Shown in pieces: positions 27,935-37,446 of a stretch of DNA of 52,518 bases. Where the stretch lies: NCBI GenBank assembly GCA_929200535.1, contig CAKMZV010000014.1:1-52518 (forward strand), written 5' to 3'. Below the pieces are notes generated by a model that ran no database searches, was not told the origin of the DNA, and saw only the letters and a list, made by a program, of their open reading frames with translations. This stretch comes from an uncultured Gammaproteobacteria bacterium. Its GTDB lineage: Bacteria > Pseudomonadota > Gammaproteobacteria > CAKMZV01. Position numbers and translations under genes: made by a program. Numbering within the stretch: position 1 is the stretch's first letter; every line of letters starts with the position of its first letter.

Positions 27935-29893
27935 ATGTTACAAAAAATTCGTCAAACCTCTAAGGGGTGGGTTGCTTGGGTTATTGTTGGTGCTATAAGT
28001 GTTCCTTTTGCTTTATGGGGAATTGAAAATTTTAATTCTTCAAATAGTTATGGTGGTCAATCTGGCGAAGAGGTTCTTGCAAGTGTTGGTGATTATGATA
28101 TCAGCTACTATGATTTTTATCGAGAATTAACTTCTTATAATCAACGTTTGAGAGAGCGGTATGGGGAAAACTTTGATCGCATTGATCAAAAAAATGTCCG
28201 TCAAAATGTATTAAATTCTATGTTTGGACGTGGAGTGGTATTTGCTGATGCTTTAAATAAAGGTATGATAGTTACCGATGAACAAATAAAACGTCACATT
28301 ACTCAGAATCCTGATTTTCTTGATGATAATAAACAATTTGATGCACGTAAATATTTGAATTTTTTATCAGTGAATAATCTTACTGCACCTGTTTTTGAAA
28401 AAAGTTTGCGTGATTCGGAAATTTATACTCAATACACCGAAGGTTTTTTAGATTCAAATTTTCTAACCCAATATGAGTTAAGAGAGCTCTATCAGTTAAT
28501 GAATCACGAAAGAAAATTTGCCTTTGCTTTATTTCCTTGGGATCAAAAAAAGGATCAAGTCGAGGTTAGTGAAGATGAAATTCGCCTGAGTTATGAAGAA
28601 AATAGAAATCGCTTTGCTGAGCCAGAAAGAGTAAAAGTCCAGTATGTCTCTGTTTCTATAGAAGAATTAGCAGACAAAGTAAGCTATACAGATGAGCAGT
28701 TGGAAGAATTTTATGAAAATAGAAAATCTGATTTTACTGAGCAAGAAGAACGTCAGGTACGCCATATCTTGCTCTCCCCAGAGGATGAAAAGTTGGCTCA
28801 AGAAGTCAGAGAAAAACTCCTTTCAGGCGGTGATTTTGCTGTTTTAGCAAAAGAACATTCTATCGATACTTTGTCAGCAGAAAAAGGCGGTGATTTGGGG
28901 CTGATTCGTAGAGGAATTATGGTAGAAGATTTTGAAAATATGGCTTTCTCTTTACCAACGAATGAAATCAGCGAAATTGTAGAAACTGAATTTGGTCATC
29001 ATATTATTGAAGTGACTGAAATCAAAGAATCTAAACCCCCCGTTTTTTCTGAAAACAAAGAAAAAGTGATAGAGGCATATCAATTAGATCAAGCAAGCGA
29101 ACGTTTTTTCACAATTCAAGAGCAACTTTCTAATTTAGCATTTGATCAACCAGATTCTTTGCAACCAATCAAGCAGGAGTTAGGACTTGAAATTCAAGAA
29201 ACTGAGTTTTTTGCACGATCTACTGGTATATCGAGTGACACAATAACTCAGCATCAAAATTTCCGAAATGCAGCATTCTCTGATCAAGTGAAGAATGAAA
29301 AACTAAACAGTCAAGTTATTGATATTCAAGGACAAAAAGTAGTTGTTTTGCATCTTTTGGATGTTCAAGCCGCTTATGTTAAAGAACTTGAGGTTGTCAA
29401 AGACTCTATTCGTGATGAAATTATTAGAACAAGGGCAGCCAGCAAGTTAGAAAAAGAAATTAAAGCAGATGTTCAATTATTAAAATCAAATGAATTAGCA
29501 TGGAAAGATTTCATTAAAAAATATGCATTTGACGGACATTCTCAACCCTCTTTTGAATGGTTTAGTGTTAGAGCAGTTGATGAGGATACTCCCACTGAAT
29601 TGGCAGAAGTTTATGGTAAGATATTTGAAACAGCAAGAATTCGCACAAAAGATGGCAGTGATGCAACAGGAGTTTACCTTAGTTCGATCACTTCTCTTGG
29701 AAACGTTGCTGTTGCTTATATAGTTAATTCTAGGGATGTTGAAATTACAGATGAAGATATTATCAAAGATTCACGTATATGGACAGTAATGAATAATTTT
29801 CAAAAATCCAATATGCGTTTGTCAATGTTAGAGGTTTTGCAAGCAAGATATCCCATACCCCGTGTGGATGTAGGTAAGATTGAATTTAACTAA
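27935..29893 (+). CDS. ppiD: Periplasmic folding chaperone PpiD
   Basis: A 652-residue protein anchored by one N-terminal helix (WVAWVIVGAISVPFALWGIENF), with its body in the periplasm. The SurA_N-like segment follows (VGDYDISYYDFYRELTSYNQRLRERYG). One parvulin-type PpiC domain spans about 274-365 (RQVRHILLSPEDEK ... GGDLGLIRRGIM ... FGHHIIEVTEI). It assists proteins leaving the Sec translocon, matching the sec genes of this window. The length is close to that of E. coli PpiD (623). It stands alone between copy 1 of the mobile element and mdh. Confidence 0.92.
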   Translation: MLQKIRQTSKGWVAWVIVGAISVPFALWGIENFNSSNSYGGQSGEEVLASVGDYDISYYDFYRELTSYNQRLRERYGENFDRIDQKNVRQNVLNSMFGRGVVFADALNKGMIVTDEQIKRHITQNPDFLDDNKQFDARKYLNFLSVNNLTAPVFEKSLRDSEIYTQYTEGFLDSNFLTQYELRELYQLMNHERKFAFALFPWDQKKDQVEVSEDEIRLSYEENRNRFAEPERVKVQYVSVSIEELADKVSYTDEQLEEFYENRKSDFTEQEERQVRHILLSPEDEKLAQEVREKLLSGGDFAVLAKEHSIDTLSAEKGGDLGLIRRGIMVEDFENMAFSLPTNEISEIVETEFGHHIIEVTEIKESKPPVFSENKEKVIEAYQLDQASERFFTIQEQLSNLAFDQPDSLQPIKQELGLEIQETEFFARSTGISSDTITQHQNFRNAAFSDQVKNEKLNSQVIDIQGQKVVVLHLLDVQAAYVKELEVVKDSIRDEIIRTRAASKLEKEIKADVQLLKSNELAWKDFIKKYAFDGHSQPSFEWFSVRAVDEDTPTELAEVYGKIFETARIRTKDGSDATGVYLSSITSLGNVAVAYIVNSRDVEITDEDIIKDSRIWTVMNNFQKSNMRLSMLEVLQARYPIPRVDVGKIEFN

Positions 29894-29941
29894 TAAATAA
29901 AAATAACCTTTTTACTTGTCATTTATTAAGGAGAGATAGTA

Positions 29942-30919
29942 ATGAAAAAAGCTGTTAATGTAGCAGTTACAGGAAGTGCTGGGCAAATAAGTTATTCGTT
30001 ATTATTTCGCATTGCCAGCGGGCAAATGTTGGGTAATGACCAGCCTATTAACTTACATTTATTAGAAATTACTCCAGCCTTAAAAGCATTAAAAGGAGTT
30101 GAAATGGAATTGCTTGATTGCGCTTTTCCATTACTAAATAATGTTATTGTTACCGATAAAGCCGAAGTTGCTTTTAGGGATTGTCAATATGCTATGTTAG
30201 TTGGTGCCAGACCACGAGGACCTGGGATGGAGCGTAAGGATTTATTATCAGCTAATGCGGCAATTTTTTCAGCTCAAGGCAAAGCAATTAACGATAATGC
30301 AGATCGTAATATTAAAGTATTGGTTGTCGGAAATCCAGCAAATACTAACGCCTTAATTACACAACGCAATGCACCAGATATTGATTGCAGACAATTCACC
30401 GCAATGATGCGCTTAGATCATAATCGTTCAGTTTCTCTACTGGCCAATCAGTTATCCTGCTCGCCAACAGATGTTAAGAATATGTTGGTATGGGGCAATC
30501 ATTCAGCGACTCAATATCCAGATGTTCACCACGCAACAGTTAATGGAAAATTAGCCATTGAATCAATTGATTTAGCGTGGTATCGTGATACCTTTATTCC
30601 GCAAGTGCAAAAGCGTGGTGCGGCTATTATTGAAGCAAGAGGTTTATCAAGTGCTGCCTCTGCTGCCAATGCGGCAATTGATCATATGCACGATTGGGTG
30701 CATGGCACAGCAAGTGATAATTGGGTGAGTATGGGCGTTTATTCCGATGGTTCCTATGGTATAGAAGAAGGGTTAATTTATTCATTCCCTTGCCATTGTC
30801 AAGATGGCAAATGGGAAATCGTTCAAGACCTAACTGTTGGCGATTTTTCCAGAGAGAAAATGACGCTAACACAAAATGAACTGACCGAAGAAAGAGACGC
30901 TATTTCTGACTTACTCTGA
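29942..30919 (+). CDS. mdh: NAD-dependent malate dehydrogenase
   Basis: A 325-residue enzyme of the cytosolic-type MDH group, interconverting malate and oxaloacetate. It has the nucleotide motif [18 protein letters not shown], the substrate loop [27 protein letters not shown], the MRLDHNR arginine and the [11 protein letters not shown] histidine. The length is normal. The start follows AAGGAGAGATAGT. dusB follows 23 bases later in the same direction. Confidence 0.96.
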   Translation: MKKAVNVAVTGSAGQISYSLLFRIASGQMLGNDQPINLHLLEITPALKALKGVEMELLDCAFPLLNNVIVTDKAEVAFRDCQYAMLVGARPRGPGMERKDLLSANAAIFSAQGKAINDNADRNIKVLVVGNPANTNALITQRNAPDIDCRQFTAMMRLDHNRSVSLLANQLSCSPTDVKNMLVWGNHSATQYPDVHHATVNGKLAIESIDLAWYRDTFIPQVQKRGAAIIEARGLSSAASAANAAIDHMHDWVHGTASDNWVSMGVYSDGSYGIEEGLIYSFPCHCQDGKWEIVQDLTVGDFSREKMTLTQNELTEERDAISDLL

Positions 30920-30942
30920 CGATATTCATAGAGATAGCCAGT

Positions 30943-31953
30943 ATGCTTTCTCCGCTTTATATTGCTAACTATAAAATAGATATACCTGTTTTTTTAGCCC
31001 CTATGGTCGGTATTACCGATCATCCTTTTCGCTCACAAGTTGCTTCTTTTGGTGCCAATTATATGGTCTGTGAAATGCAAGAGTGTAATCATCTTTTTTC
31101 CCAAGCAGATAACGCCTTAAGAAGGGGGGATTTTGTTCAGGAAAACTCTCTTTTATCCGCAATTCAGCTTGTTGGAAATGACCCTGATTTGATGGCACAA
31201 AGTGCTCAATACCATCAGCGTAATGGTGCCCAAATTATTGATATTAACTTTGGATGTCCGGCGAAAAAAGTGGTGAATGGTTATGGTGGTTCCGCCTTAA
31301 TGCAGACCCCTGAATTATCCAAAAAAATTATTCAAGCCGTGATTGCGGCTGTCGATATTCCTGTGACTATTAAGATGCGTCTTGGCTGGAATTGGGACAA
31401 TTTAAACGGTGCTGAGTTTGCCTTAATGGCAGAGCAGTGTGGGGTAAAGTTAATTAGCGTGCATGGTAGAACGCGCTGCCAAAAATTCAAAGGTAAAGCG
31501 GACTGGGAAAAAATTCGAACAATTAAACAAGCGATTAGTGTACCAGTTATTGCCAATGGTGATATTAATAATGAACAACAAGCCTTGCAATGCCTAACAC
31601 AATCTCAAGCTGATGGGATTATGATTGGGAGAGGTAGCTGTGGGCGTCCGTGGTTTATTCAGCAACTTTCATCATTTTTGACTAACCAACCTTATACTTT
31701 ACCCACCTTAGAGCAAAGATATCAAGCAATACGTAAACATCTTCGTGATATGGTAAGTTACTACGGACAAGCACGTGAAAATTTCTCCATCAGACTGTTT
31801 AGAAAACACTGGGTGTGGTATTTTAATGATCTGATTGAAACTGGTTTAATTAGCAACAACTCTCAGTGGCGACGTTCTTTACATAAACTCAACACCCAAT
31901 ACGATGTTGAAAAACAATTAGAAAGTTATGAGACCTTTGCACAAAAGATATGA
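30943..31953 (+). CDS. dusB: tRNA-dihydrouridine synthase, DusB-type
   Basis: A 336-residue FMN enzyme that reduces uridine in the tRNA D-loop. Motifs include FLAPMVGITDHPFR, DINFGCPAKKVVNGYGGSAL, TIKMRLGW, SVHGRTR and PVIANGDI...MIGRGSCGRPW. The fis gene, a common partner, is absent. The last residues (ETFAQKI plus stop) are encoded by the left end of the inserted mobile element. Removing the element and one GTTAT copy restores E-S-Y-M-stop, so the insertion changed only the extreme C-terminus and the enzyme is probably active. Whether the subfamily is DusB or DusC was judged by motif likeness. Confidence 0.9.
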   Translation: MLSPLYIANYKIDIPVFLAPMVGITDHPFRSQVASFGANYMVCEMQECNHLFSQADNALRRGDFVQENSLLSAIQLVGNDPDLMAQSAQYHQRNGAQIIDINFGCPAKKVVNGYGGSALMQTPELSKKIIQAVIAAVDIPVTIKMRLGWNWDNLNGAEFALMAEQCGVKLISVHGRTRCQKFKGKADWEKIRTIKQAISVPVIANGDINNEQQALQCLTQSQADGIMIGRGSCGRPWFIQQLSSFLTNQPYTLPTLEQRYQAIRKHLRDMVSYYGQARENFSIRLFRKHWVWYFNDLIETGLISNNSQWRRSLHKLNTQYDVEKQLESYETFAQKI

Positions 31954-32088
31954 CAAGTAAAAAAGCAAAAAATCGCTCTGATTTTCGTTGTGAAATTTGC
32001 GAAGACGGACGTATTAGCTTCATTCCACGCCTCAATCAGAACGATTTTTTATCTTTTTTCTTTTGCCATACTTTTATGCAAAGGTCTC
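31930..32088. mobile_element. MITE-like element, copy 2 (159 bp, no module)
   Basis: The shortest form, flanked by GTTAT on both sides. Its left and right arms match as inverted repeats over about 54 bases: the end sequence, an A-rich stretch, then AAAAAATCGCTCTGATT against AATCAGAACGATTTTTT. They surround a core of about 50 bases (GAAATTTGCGAAGACGGACG region). The transcript could fold into one long hairpin. It lies across the 3' end of dusB and just before the thioesterase gene. Confidence 0.9.
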
Positions 32089-32103
32089 GTTATATGTAAA
32101 ACT

Positions 32104-32544
32104 ATGGATAAATATAGACATTGGCATCAAACTTCTTTCAAAGTGCGTGATTATGAATGCGATCTGCAAGGTAGGGTAAATAATAGCGTATATGGCAATT
32201 ACTTTGAACATTCACGACACGAATTTTTATTATTTAAAGGCATTGATTTTGCCGAATTATGTGAGCAAAAAATTCATCTTGTCGTAAGACACCTTGAAAT
32301 TGACTACCTTAAAAGTTTATCCAGTAGAGATGAATTTACTGTGTTTACCAAAGTCGAGCCTCAAGGACGCCTTAAAGTACTATTTCATCAGCATCTTCTA
32401 AGTAACTTACCCGCTGATGAGCACGATTTAAAAGAACAAAATAACCCATCTCGAATTCTCTATGCTAAGGCAATAGTAACCGGGGTTGCGGTGAATGAGA
32501 AAGGCAAGCCCTTTATTCCTGATGTTTTTCAAAAAATGATTTGA
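32104..32544 (+). CDS. Acyl-CoA thioesterase (hotdog fold, YbgC/FadM-like)
   Basis: A 146-residue single-hotdog thioesterase. The family motif appears as RDYECDLQGRVNNSVYGNYFEHSRHEFL, with the aspartate, GxVNN and tyrosine of the 4-hydroxybenzoyl-CoA thioesterase group. I chose the ATG at 32104 because homologues begin close to KYRHWHQ. A longer frame open from 31990 would add 38 residues read from the mobile element. Before the insertion the gene would have started 7 bases after the dusB stop codon. uvrC begins four bases after its stop. The physiological substrate is unknown. Confidence 0.82.
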   Translation: MDKYRHWHQTSFKVRDYECDLQGRVNNSVYGNYFEHSRHEFLLFKGIDFAELCEQKIHLVVRHLEIDYLKSLSSRDEFTVFTKVEPQGRLKVLFHQHLLSNLPADEHDLKEQNNPSRILYAKAIVTGVAVNEKGKPFIPDVFQKMI

Positions 32545-32548
32545 ATCT

Positions 32549-34381
32549 TTGCGCACTTCTATTGACCAAATTAAGATTAGTGAACTTCCTCGCCTGCCGG
32601 GGGTGTATATTTTTTATGATAAAAACGACCAGCCTGTATATGTTGGTAAAGCAAGGGAACTGAATAAGCGTTTAAGCAGTTATTTTCGTAGTAATTTAGA
32701 TTCCCTCAAAACTCAAGCGATGATGAAACAAGCAGAGCAACTTGAGTACATCCTAACACACACCGAAAATGAAGCCTTAATCCTTGAAAATAACCTAATT
32801 AAAAAGCATAAACCACCCTACAATATCCTCCTTAGAGATGATAAAAGCTACCCCTATATTCAACTCACAGCACATAAATACCCGCAAATAAAATTCCACC
32901 GAGGCAAACAAAACCCTAAGGGACAATACTTTGGACCATTCGCCAGCACTCACGCAGTACAAAACACCCTCAAGCTCATTCAAAAAGTATTCCCCGTACG
33001 TCAATGCGATGATACTTTTTTTAATAATCGTTCACGCCCGTGTTTGCAATATCAAATCAAACGTTGTACCGCACCTTGCGTTAATCTAATTGATCAACAA
33101 GCATACAATGAGGATGTCAATAAATTGCGTGCCTTATTGCAAGGGAAAAGTGGTGAACTAACAGCACAACTTAGCCAAGAGATGATGCAACATAGTGAAC
33201 GCTTAGAATACGAAAAAGCCACGCTAATTCGCAATCAAATTCGTGAATTAAATCACATCTTAGAAAAACAAAATATAAATTCTAACCAGATTAACCACCA
33301 TATTGATATTATTGCCCTTGGGCGACTCTCTGGCAAAAGTTGTATTCAAATCGCCTTTATTCGGCGTGGCTGGCAATATGGGAGCAAGAGCATTATTCTC
33401 CAAGGAAAAAAAATATCCGAAGAAAGCGATGAACAATTATTGGAAGTGTTTATTAGTCAATATTATCAAAATAAACCGAGGGATCAAATTCCCAATGAAA
33501 TTGTGACCAACGCCCAACCTAATAATCATACCTTGCTACAAAAAGCACTCAGCGAAAGTGCACAACATAAAGTAAGTATTAACCACAAAGCACGCTCCGA
33601 GCGTTTACGATGGTTAGAAACAGCGAGCCTTAACGCCCAACAAACCCTTATTCGGCTAATTAACGACAAAGAACTAAGCAAACAAAGAATGCACTGCTTG
33701 CAACAACTGATTGAATTACCGAAAATGCCCCAACATATTGAATGCTTTGATATTAGCCACACCTTTGGGCAAGCAACCAAAGGTTCCTGTGTGGTTTTCA
33801 AACAAGGGCAACCTAGCACCAAAGACTACCGTATGATGGATATCCACGATATCAAGGAAAGTGATGATTACGCTGCAATGAAACAAGCCCTACACAGACG
33901 CTACAAACGCCTCAAAGAAGATGCCCAACCACTACCCGACCTAATTATTGTTGATGGTGGAAAAGGGCAAGGAAAAATGGCAAAAGAGATTTTAGATGAA
34001 CTTGAACTGCAACACTTAACCCTACTCGCCGTAGCCAAAGGAGTGAGCCGCAAAGCAGGCGAAGAAACCTTATTTTTACCACAACAAAATAACCGTGAAA
34101 TTCAAGTTACTGCTGATAACGAAGGCTTACATCTTATCCAACATATTCGTGATGAAGCTCATAGATTCGCCATTACAGGACACCGTAAAAAACGCAGTAA
34201 ACTCACCATCAAAACAGAATTAGATAAAATCCCAGGCGTTGGCGAAAAAACCCGCCAAAGACTCCTCCAACACTTCGGCGGCATCAAAGAAATCAAAAAA
34301 ACCAGTATTCAAAACCTCACCCAAGTTAAAGGCATTAGCCCAAAACTTGCCACTATCATTTATAACTACTACCACGAGTAA
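32549..34381 (+). CDS. uvrC: Excinuclease ABC subunit C
   Basis: A 610-residue nuclease making both incisions in nucleotide excision repair. The GIY-YIG domain starts at LPGVYIFYDKNDQPVYVGKA. A UVR motif lies at about 207-235 (EYEKATLIRNQIRELNHI). The RNase H-like part has ECFDISHTFGQATKGSCVVF and DLIIVDGGKGQ. A tandem helix-hairpin-helix closes the protein (IPGVGEKTRQRLLQHFGG, VKGISPKLATII). The start is TTG with no good Shine-Dalgarno sequence, four bases after the thioesterase stop, so coupling is likely. Confidence 0.94.
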   Translation: MRTSIDQIKISELPRLPGVYIFYDKNDQPVYVGKARELNKRLSSYFRSNLDSLKTQAMMKQAEQLEYILTHTENEALILENNLIKKHKPPYNILLRDDKSYPYIQLTAHKYPQIKFHRGKQNPKGQYFGPFASTHAVQNTLKLIQKVFPVRQCDDTFFNNRSRPCLQYQIKRCTAPCVNLIDQQAYNEDVNKLRALLQGKSGELTAQLSQEMMQHSERLEYEKATLIRNQIRELNHILEKQNINSNQINHHIDIIALGRLSGKSCIQIAFIRRGWQYGSKSIILQGKKISEESDEQLLEVFISQYYQNKPRDQIPNEIVTNAQPNNHTLLQKALSESAQHKVSINHKARSERLRWLETASLNAQQTLIRLINDKELSKQRMHCLQQLIELPKMPQHIECFDISHTFGQATKGSCVVFKQGQPSTKDYRMMDIHDIKESDDYAAMKQALHRRYKRLKEDAQPLPDLIIVDGGKGQGKMAKEILDELELQHLTLLAVAKGVSRKAGEETLFLPQQNNREIQVTADNEGLHLIQHIRDEAHRFAITGHRKKRSKLTIKTELDKIPGVGEKTRQRLLQHFGGIKEIKKTSIQNLTQVKGISPKLATIIYNYYHE

Positions 34382-34440
34382 ATATCTCTACTCATATCAT
34401 GACAAAAAAGTAAGCCTTGTTGCACTTTTGTTGAATTTGC

Positions 34441-35166
34441 TTATTTAATACCGCCAAAGGTGGCGAAGCAGGAGTTTTTATGTAGTACGTCTATTTTGGA
34501 AAAGCCTACTTGGCGGAGCAGCTCTAATTGGTAGGTTAGAGGGCGTGGGGAATCTTCTTTGTCAATGTATTCAAAGACTTCTTTAGCGTAATCTTCTCCG
34601 TTGAGCTCTTTGAGGTAATCGTAATAGCGATTCCACATAAGTTGTTGGCAAGGATTGATTTGGTGAGTGATAAGGTCACTAATCCATAGTGAGCCACCGG
34701 GTTTTAGCAGTTTATAGACCTTGGTAAATGTTTGTTCCCAATCTTTATCATCTCTTAAGTGATGGAATACGGCAGCGGCGATGATAATATCATAACTTTT
34801 TTCTTTAAGCTCTAAGGTTCTGAAATCTCCTACATAGGCAATGGCTGTGCCGTAATTTTCTTCAATAACACGTATTAACGCCCTGCTAAGCATTGGTTCG
34901 CTTAAATCACATAAATCACAGTGAACTTTTCGCCCTAAGGTTCTCAGTAATTGAACGGTATTATTTCCAGCTCCACAGCCTATATCCAAAATACATTCTG
35001 CTTTTGGGTTTGTTGCTGTTGCTGCTTTGACAATTAGTTCCATTGATAGAGGAGCGTCAATGGTTGTTTGTTGTCCGGTATCTAAATTAGAGAATCGTTC
35101 AACATCTGTATCAAAGCGTTGGCGAATTTCATCAATGGTGGATTTATTTTCTAAATTTATGGGCAT
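34441..35166 (-). CDS. Class I SAM-dependent methyltransferase, substrate unknown
   Basis: A 241-residue Rossmann-fold methyltransferase. The SAM loop is CILDIGCGAGNNTVQLL, followed by the acidic strand end CDLSEPML and the YDIIIAAAVFHHL and LKPGGSLWISDLITH motifs. The C-terminal part (NRYYDYLKELNGEDYAKEVFEYI) resembles a widespread uncharacterised group. It lies 53 bases after cmoB on the same strand, possibly in one transcript with the cmo genes. I cannot name its substrate. Confidence 0.8.
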   Translation of the reverse strand: MPINLENKSTIDEIRQRFDTDVERFSNLDTGQQTTIDAPLSMELIVKAATATNPKAECILDIGCGAGNNTVQLLRTLGRKVHCDLCDLSEPMLSRALIRVIEENYGTAIAYVGDFRTLELKEKSYDIIIAAAVFHHLRDDKDWEQTFTKVYKLLKPGGSLWISDLITHQINPCQQLMWNRYYDYLKELNGEDYAKEVFEYIDKEDSPRPLTYQLELLRQVGFSKIDVLHKNSCFATFGGIK

Positions 35167-35219
35167 AGTATTAGTTTTTAGTATTTAAATGCGTCCTTGC
35201 ACCTCATTATTTATTATAC

Positions 35220-36257
35220 TCAAATCGCTTTTTTCGCAGTAAGGAGAAGGCGTGTTGGTGCTGGGTATCCTTCAATGGTTTTGCTTGAATCTTGAGGATC
35301 AAGAAAATGTTCAAGGGATTGATTGCCCATCCATTCAGTGGGGCGCTGTTCTTCAATGCTAGTGCGGTTAATATCATAAATTTGGGCGTTTTTAAATCCA
35401 GCTTGCTCTATCCAATTAATGAGCATAGATGGAGAAGGTAAGGAAAAAACATTATTCATTTTAGCGTAGCGGTCTTTAGGGTGAAGCGCAGTCTTTTCTT
35501 GAGTGTCAATGATAAGGGTTTCTAAAATAAGAGTACCGTTTTCTGTGAGGCGTTGCCGGCTATCTTTTAAGTGTTGGATTGGGTCTTTGGTGTGTGATAG
35601 TACACCCATCGAAAAAACAACGTCAAAACCTGTAATTGCAGTTGGGAATAAATCAAATCGCAAAGGGAAAAGCATTAATGGAGAGTGAGGTTGGTATTGT
35701 TTGCATACCGAAAATTGGAAGTGTAGTAACATACTGCCATCGATACCGATAATTGAACTTGCTCCTGCTTTTAACATATGCCAGCCATAATAGCCATTTC
35801 CACAACCAATGTCAAGAATATTGGCATTCTCTAAGAGTTTATTTATTCCGTGTTTTTGTAGGCGTTGCCATTTCCAGTGGGATTGCCATTCGCTGTCTAT
35901 ATGGGTGTGGAAAATTTGGAAAGGACCTTTGCGCCATGGGCTAAGCCCAAGTAGCGTTTGTTTGAGTTGTTCGGGGGATGGAATAATTAATTGGTTTTGA
36001 TTGGTTGAGGGGCAATGTGATAGGGTGATGGCGTTATCTGTTTGTAGTTGAATGGTTGGGTGATTATTAGGTAAGTCATCTAAACATTTTTGCCAGCGTT
36101 TGGCATCTCCGTGGGGTTTTTGCCAGCGTTTTTCTATGGCTATTTTAAGAGCGTGGTAGTTGTTGGCATTATAAATAGAGTGGTTTGTGCTTGCTTGGCT
36201 TGTTTGCAAGTGTCGCCAATTATTTAGAGAGAGTTCAAGTGATGGCGGAAAAGACAA
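35220..36257 (-). CDS. cmoB: tRNA U34 carboxymethyltransferase
   Basis: A 345-residue enzyme that uses carboxy-S-adenosylmethionine to make 5-carboxymethoxyuridine at the wobble position of tRNA. It has SPWRKGPFQIFHTHIDSEWQSHWKWQR-type CmoB sequence, the SAM-fold motif NILDIGCGNGYYGWHMLKAG, VFSMGVLSHTKDPI and a PTEWMGNQSLEHFLDP motif near the end. The length is slightly above E. coli CmoB (323). It is 37 bases after cmoA. Confidence 0.94.
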   Translation of the reverse strand: MSFPPSLELSLNNWRHLQTSQASTNHSIYNANNYHALKIAIEKRWQKPHGDAKRWQKCLDDLPNNHPTIQLQTDNAITLSHCPSTNQNQLIIPSPEQLKQTLLGLSPWRKGPFQIFHTHIDSEWQSHWKWQRLQKHGINKLLENANILDIGCGNGYYGWHMLKAGASSIIGIDGSMLLHFQFSVCKQYQPHSPLMLFPLRFDLFPTAITGFDVVFSMGVLSHTKDPIQHLKDSRQRLTENGTLILETLIIDTQEKTALHPKDRYAKMNNVFSLPSPSMLINWIEQAGFKNAQIYDINRTSIEEQRPTEWMGNQSLEHFLDPQDSSKTIEGYPAPTRLLLTAKKAI

Positions 36258-36294
36258 AGGGACGTTTTCTTTAAATTCATTAGTTAGCTATGAA

Positions 36295-37056
36295 CTATGA
36301 CCATGCAATCCACGAGGTGAAATGAAGATGTTTATGCCATATTTCGCAAGAGGAAAAACCGGCTTGTATCAAGCGTTGATGGTGTTCTTCAACCGTATCG
36401 GGAATAAGAATATTTTCTAAAGCATCCCGTTTACGACTGATTTCAAGATTGTGATACCCTTTTTGGCTTTTGAATTCATAGTAGTGTTTATCAAATAGAT
36501 GTTGTGCTTGCTCACTTTGTGGGCGTACTTTTTCACAAAGAATCAGGATACCTTTAGATACTAAGCTTTGTTTGATTTTTTTAAGCAGTGGCAGGCGATT
36601 TTCTGGGGCAAGAAACTGTAAAGTGTAGTTTAGAATAATCACAGATGAAGGGTTTTTTGCAATACCTTCCTGTGCTTGTACTAAATTGAGATCATGATTA
36701 CTCAATTCAATGGGTACTTGTAATTTGTGATTATCTATGTTTTGTTGCGTTGCTTGTAGCATTTCGGCAGAATTATCAATAGCAATAATTTTATGGGTTT
36801 TGATTGGTGCTTGGCTAAGTGCAATGCTGAGCTTCCCAAGAGAGCAACCAAGATCATAGCAGAGTGTATTTGGCTGACTATATTCAATTGCCATAGCAAC
36901 AATGGATTGGAGATTTTTTTCATAATTAGGAATGGAACGATGCACCATATCATCAAACACTTGGGTAACGGTGGCATCAAACTTAAAGGGCTTTGGTCCT
37001 TTTTCTGTTTGATAAATATTATCGTAAGTAGAGTAGGGTGAATCTTTGTGTGGCAC
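36295..37056 (-). CDS. cmoA: Carboxy-S-adenosylmethionine synthase
   Basis: A 253-residue enzyme that converts SAM and prephenate to carboxy-SAM, the donor for CmoB. Signatures are FDATVTQVFDDMVHRSIPNYE, LCYDLGCSLGKLSIAL, AIDNSAEML and LNYTLQFLAPENR. It is the upstream member of the cmoA-cmoB pair. The start was set at the ATG giving MPHKDSPYSTYDNIY, which lies close before the first conserved block. Confidence 0.94.
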   Translation of the reverse strand: MPHKDSPYSTYDNIYQTEKGPKPFKFDATVTQVFDDMVHRSIPNYEKNLQSIVAMAIEYSQPNTLCYDLGCSLGKLSIALSQAPIKTHKIIAIDNSAEMLQATQQNIDNHKLQVPIELSNHDLNLVQAQEGIAKNPSSVIILNYTLQFLAPENRLPLLKKIKQSLVSKGILILCEKVRPQSEQAQHLFDKHYYEFKSQKGYHNLEISRKRDALENILIPDTVEEHHQRLIQAGFSSCEIWHKHLHFTSWIAWS

Positions 37057-37098
37057 TATTGATTGTTGATAAATTTTTTATCAAGCAAATAGGTGAGA

Positions 37099-37446
37099 TT
37101 ATTTGGGAAACAACCATTTTGCCACAATGGCGAAAAGGCCTAATACACTAATGGTAGTAGTTGTTGATATGGTGATTAAAACGCTACTATCTAATTTGAA
37201 CTTGTATATTTGAAAACCAGATAAAAATAATATCAATAATATAAGAGCAATCCAAACAGTAACTAACCAAAAAATACGGTCACAGTATTTTTTTCTAAGC
37301 TTATGAGAGTCTTGAAGCTCTTGTAGCTGAAACTCTTTTAGACTTTTATTTAAATCAAACTTATTATCATCAGTTGATTGTGTTTGAGGGTCAGAGATTT
37401 TGCTGAGTTTTCGGCGTATAGCTTCTATAGTTTCTGTATCAGGCAT
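37099..37446 (-). CDS. Putative membrane partner (toxin candidate) of the Panacea antitoxin
   Basis: A 115-residue protein with a charged N-terminal half (KEFQLQELQDSHKLRKKYCDR) and two C-terminal helices at about residues 58-80 and 88-110, ending LFAIVAKWLFPK. It has no known catalytic motif. Its start overlaps the stop region of the Panacea-domain gene by eight bases, which implies translational coupling. Small membrane proteins are among the toxin types described for Panacea antitoxins, so a membrane-acting toxin is inferred. A harmless accessory role is also possible. Confidence 0.6.
   Translation of the reverse strand: MPDTETIEAIRRKLSKISDPQTQSTDDNKFDLNKSLKEFQLQELQDSHKLRKKYCDRIFWLVTVWIALILLILFLSGFQIYKFKLDSSVLITISTTTTISVLGLFAIVAKWLFPK

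Noticed and set aside
34382-34440. Terminator between uvrC and the convergent methyltransferase
   Set aside because: No stable hairpin with a T-run can be drawn in these 59 bases.
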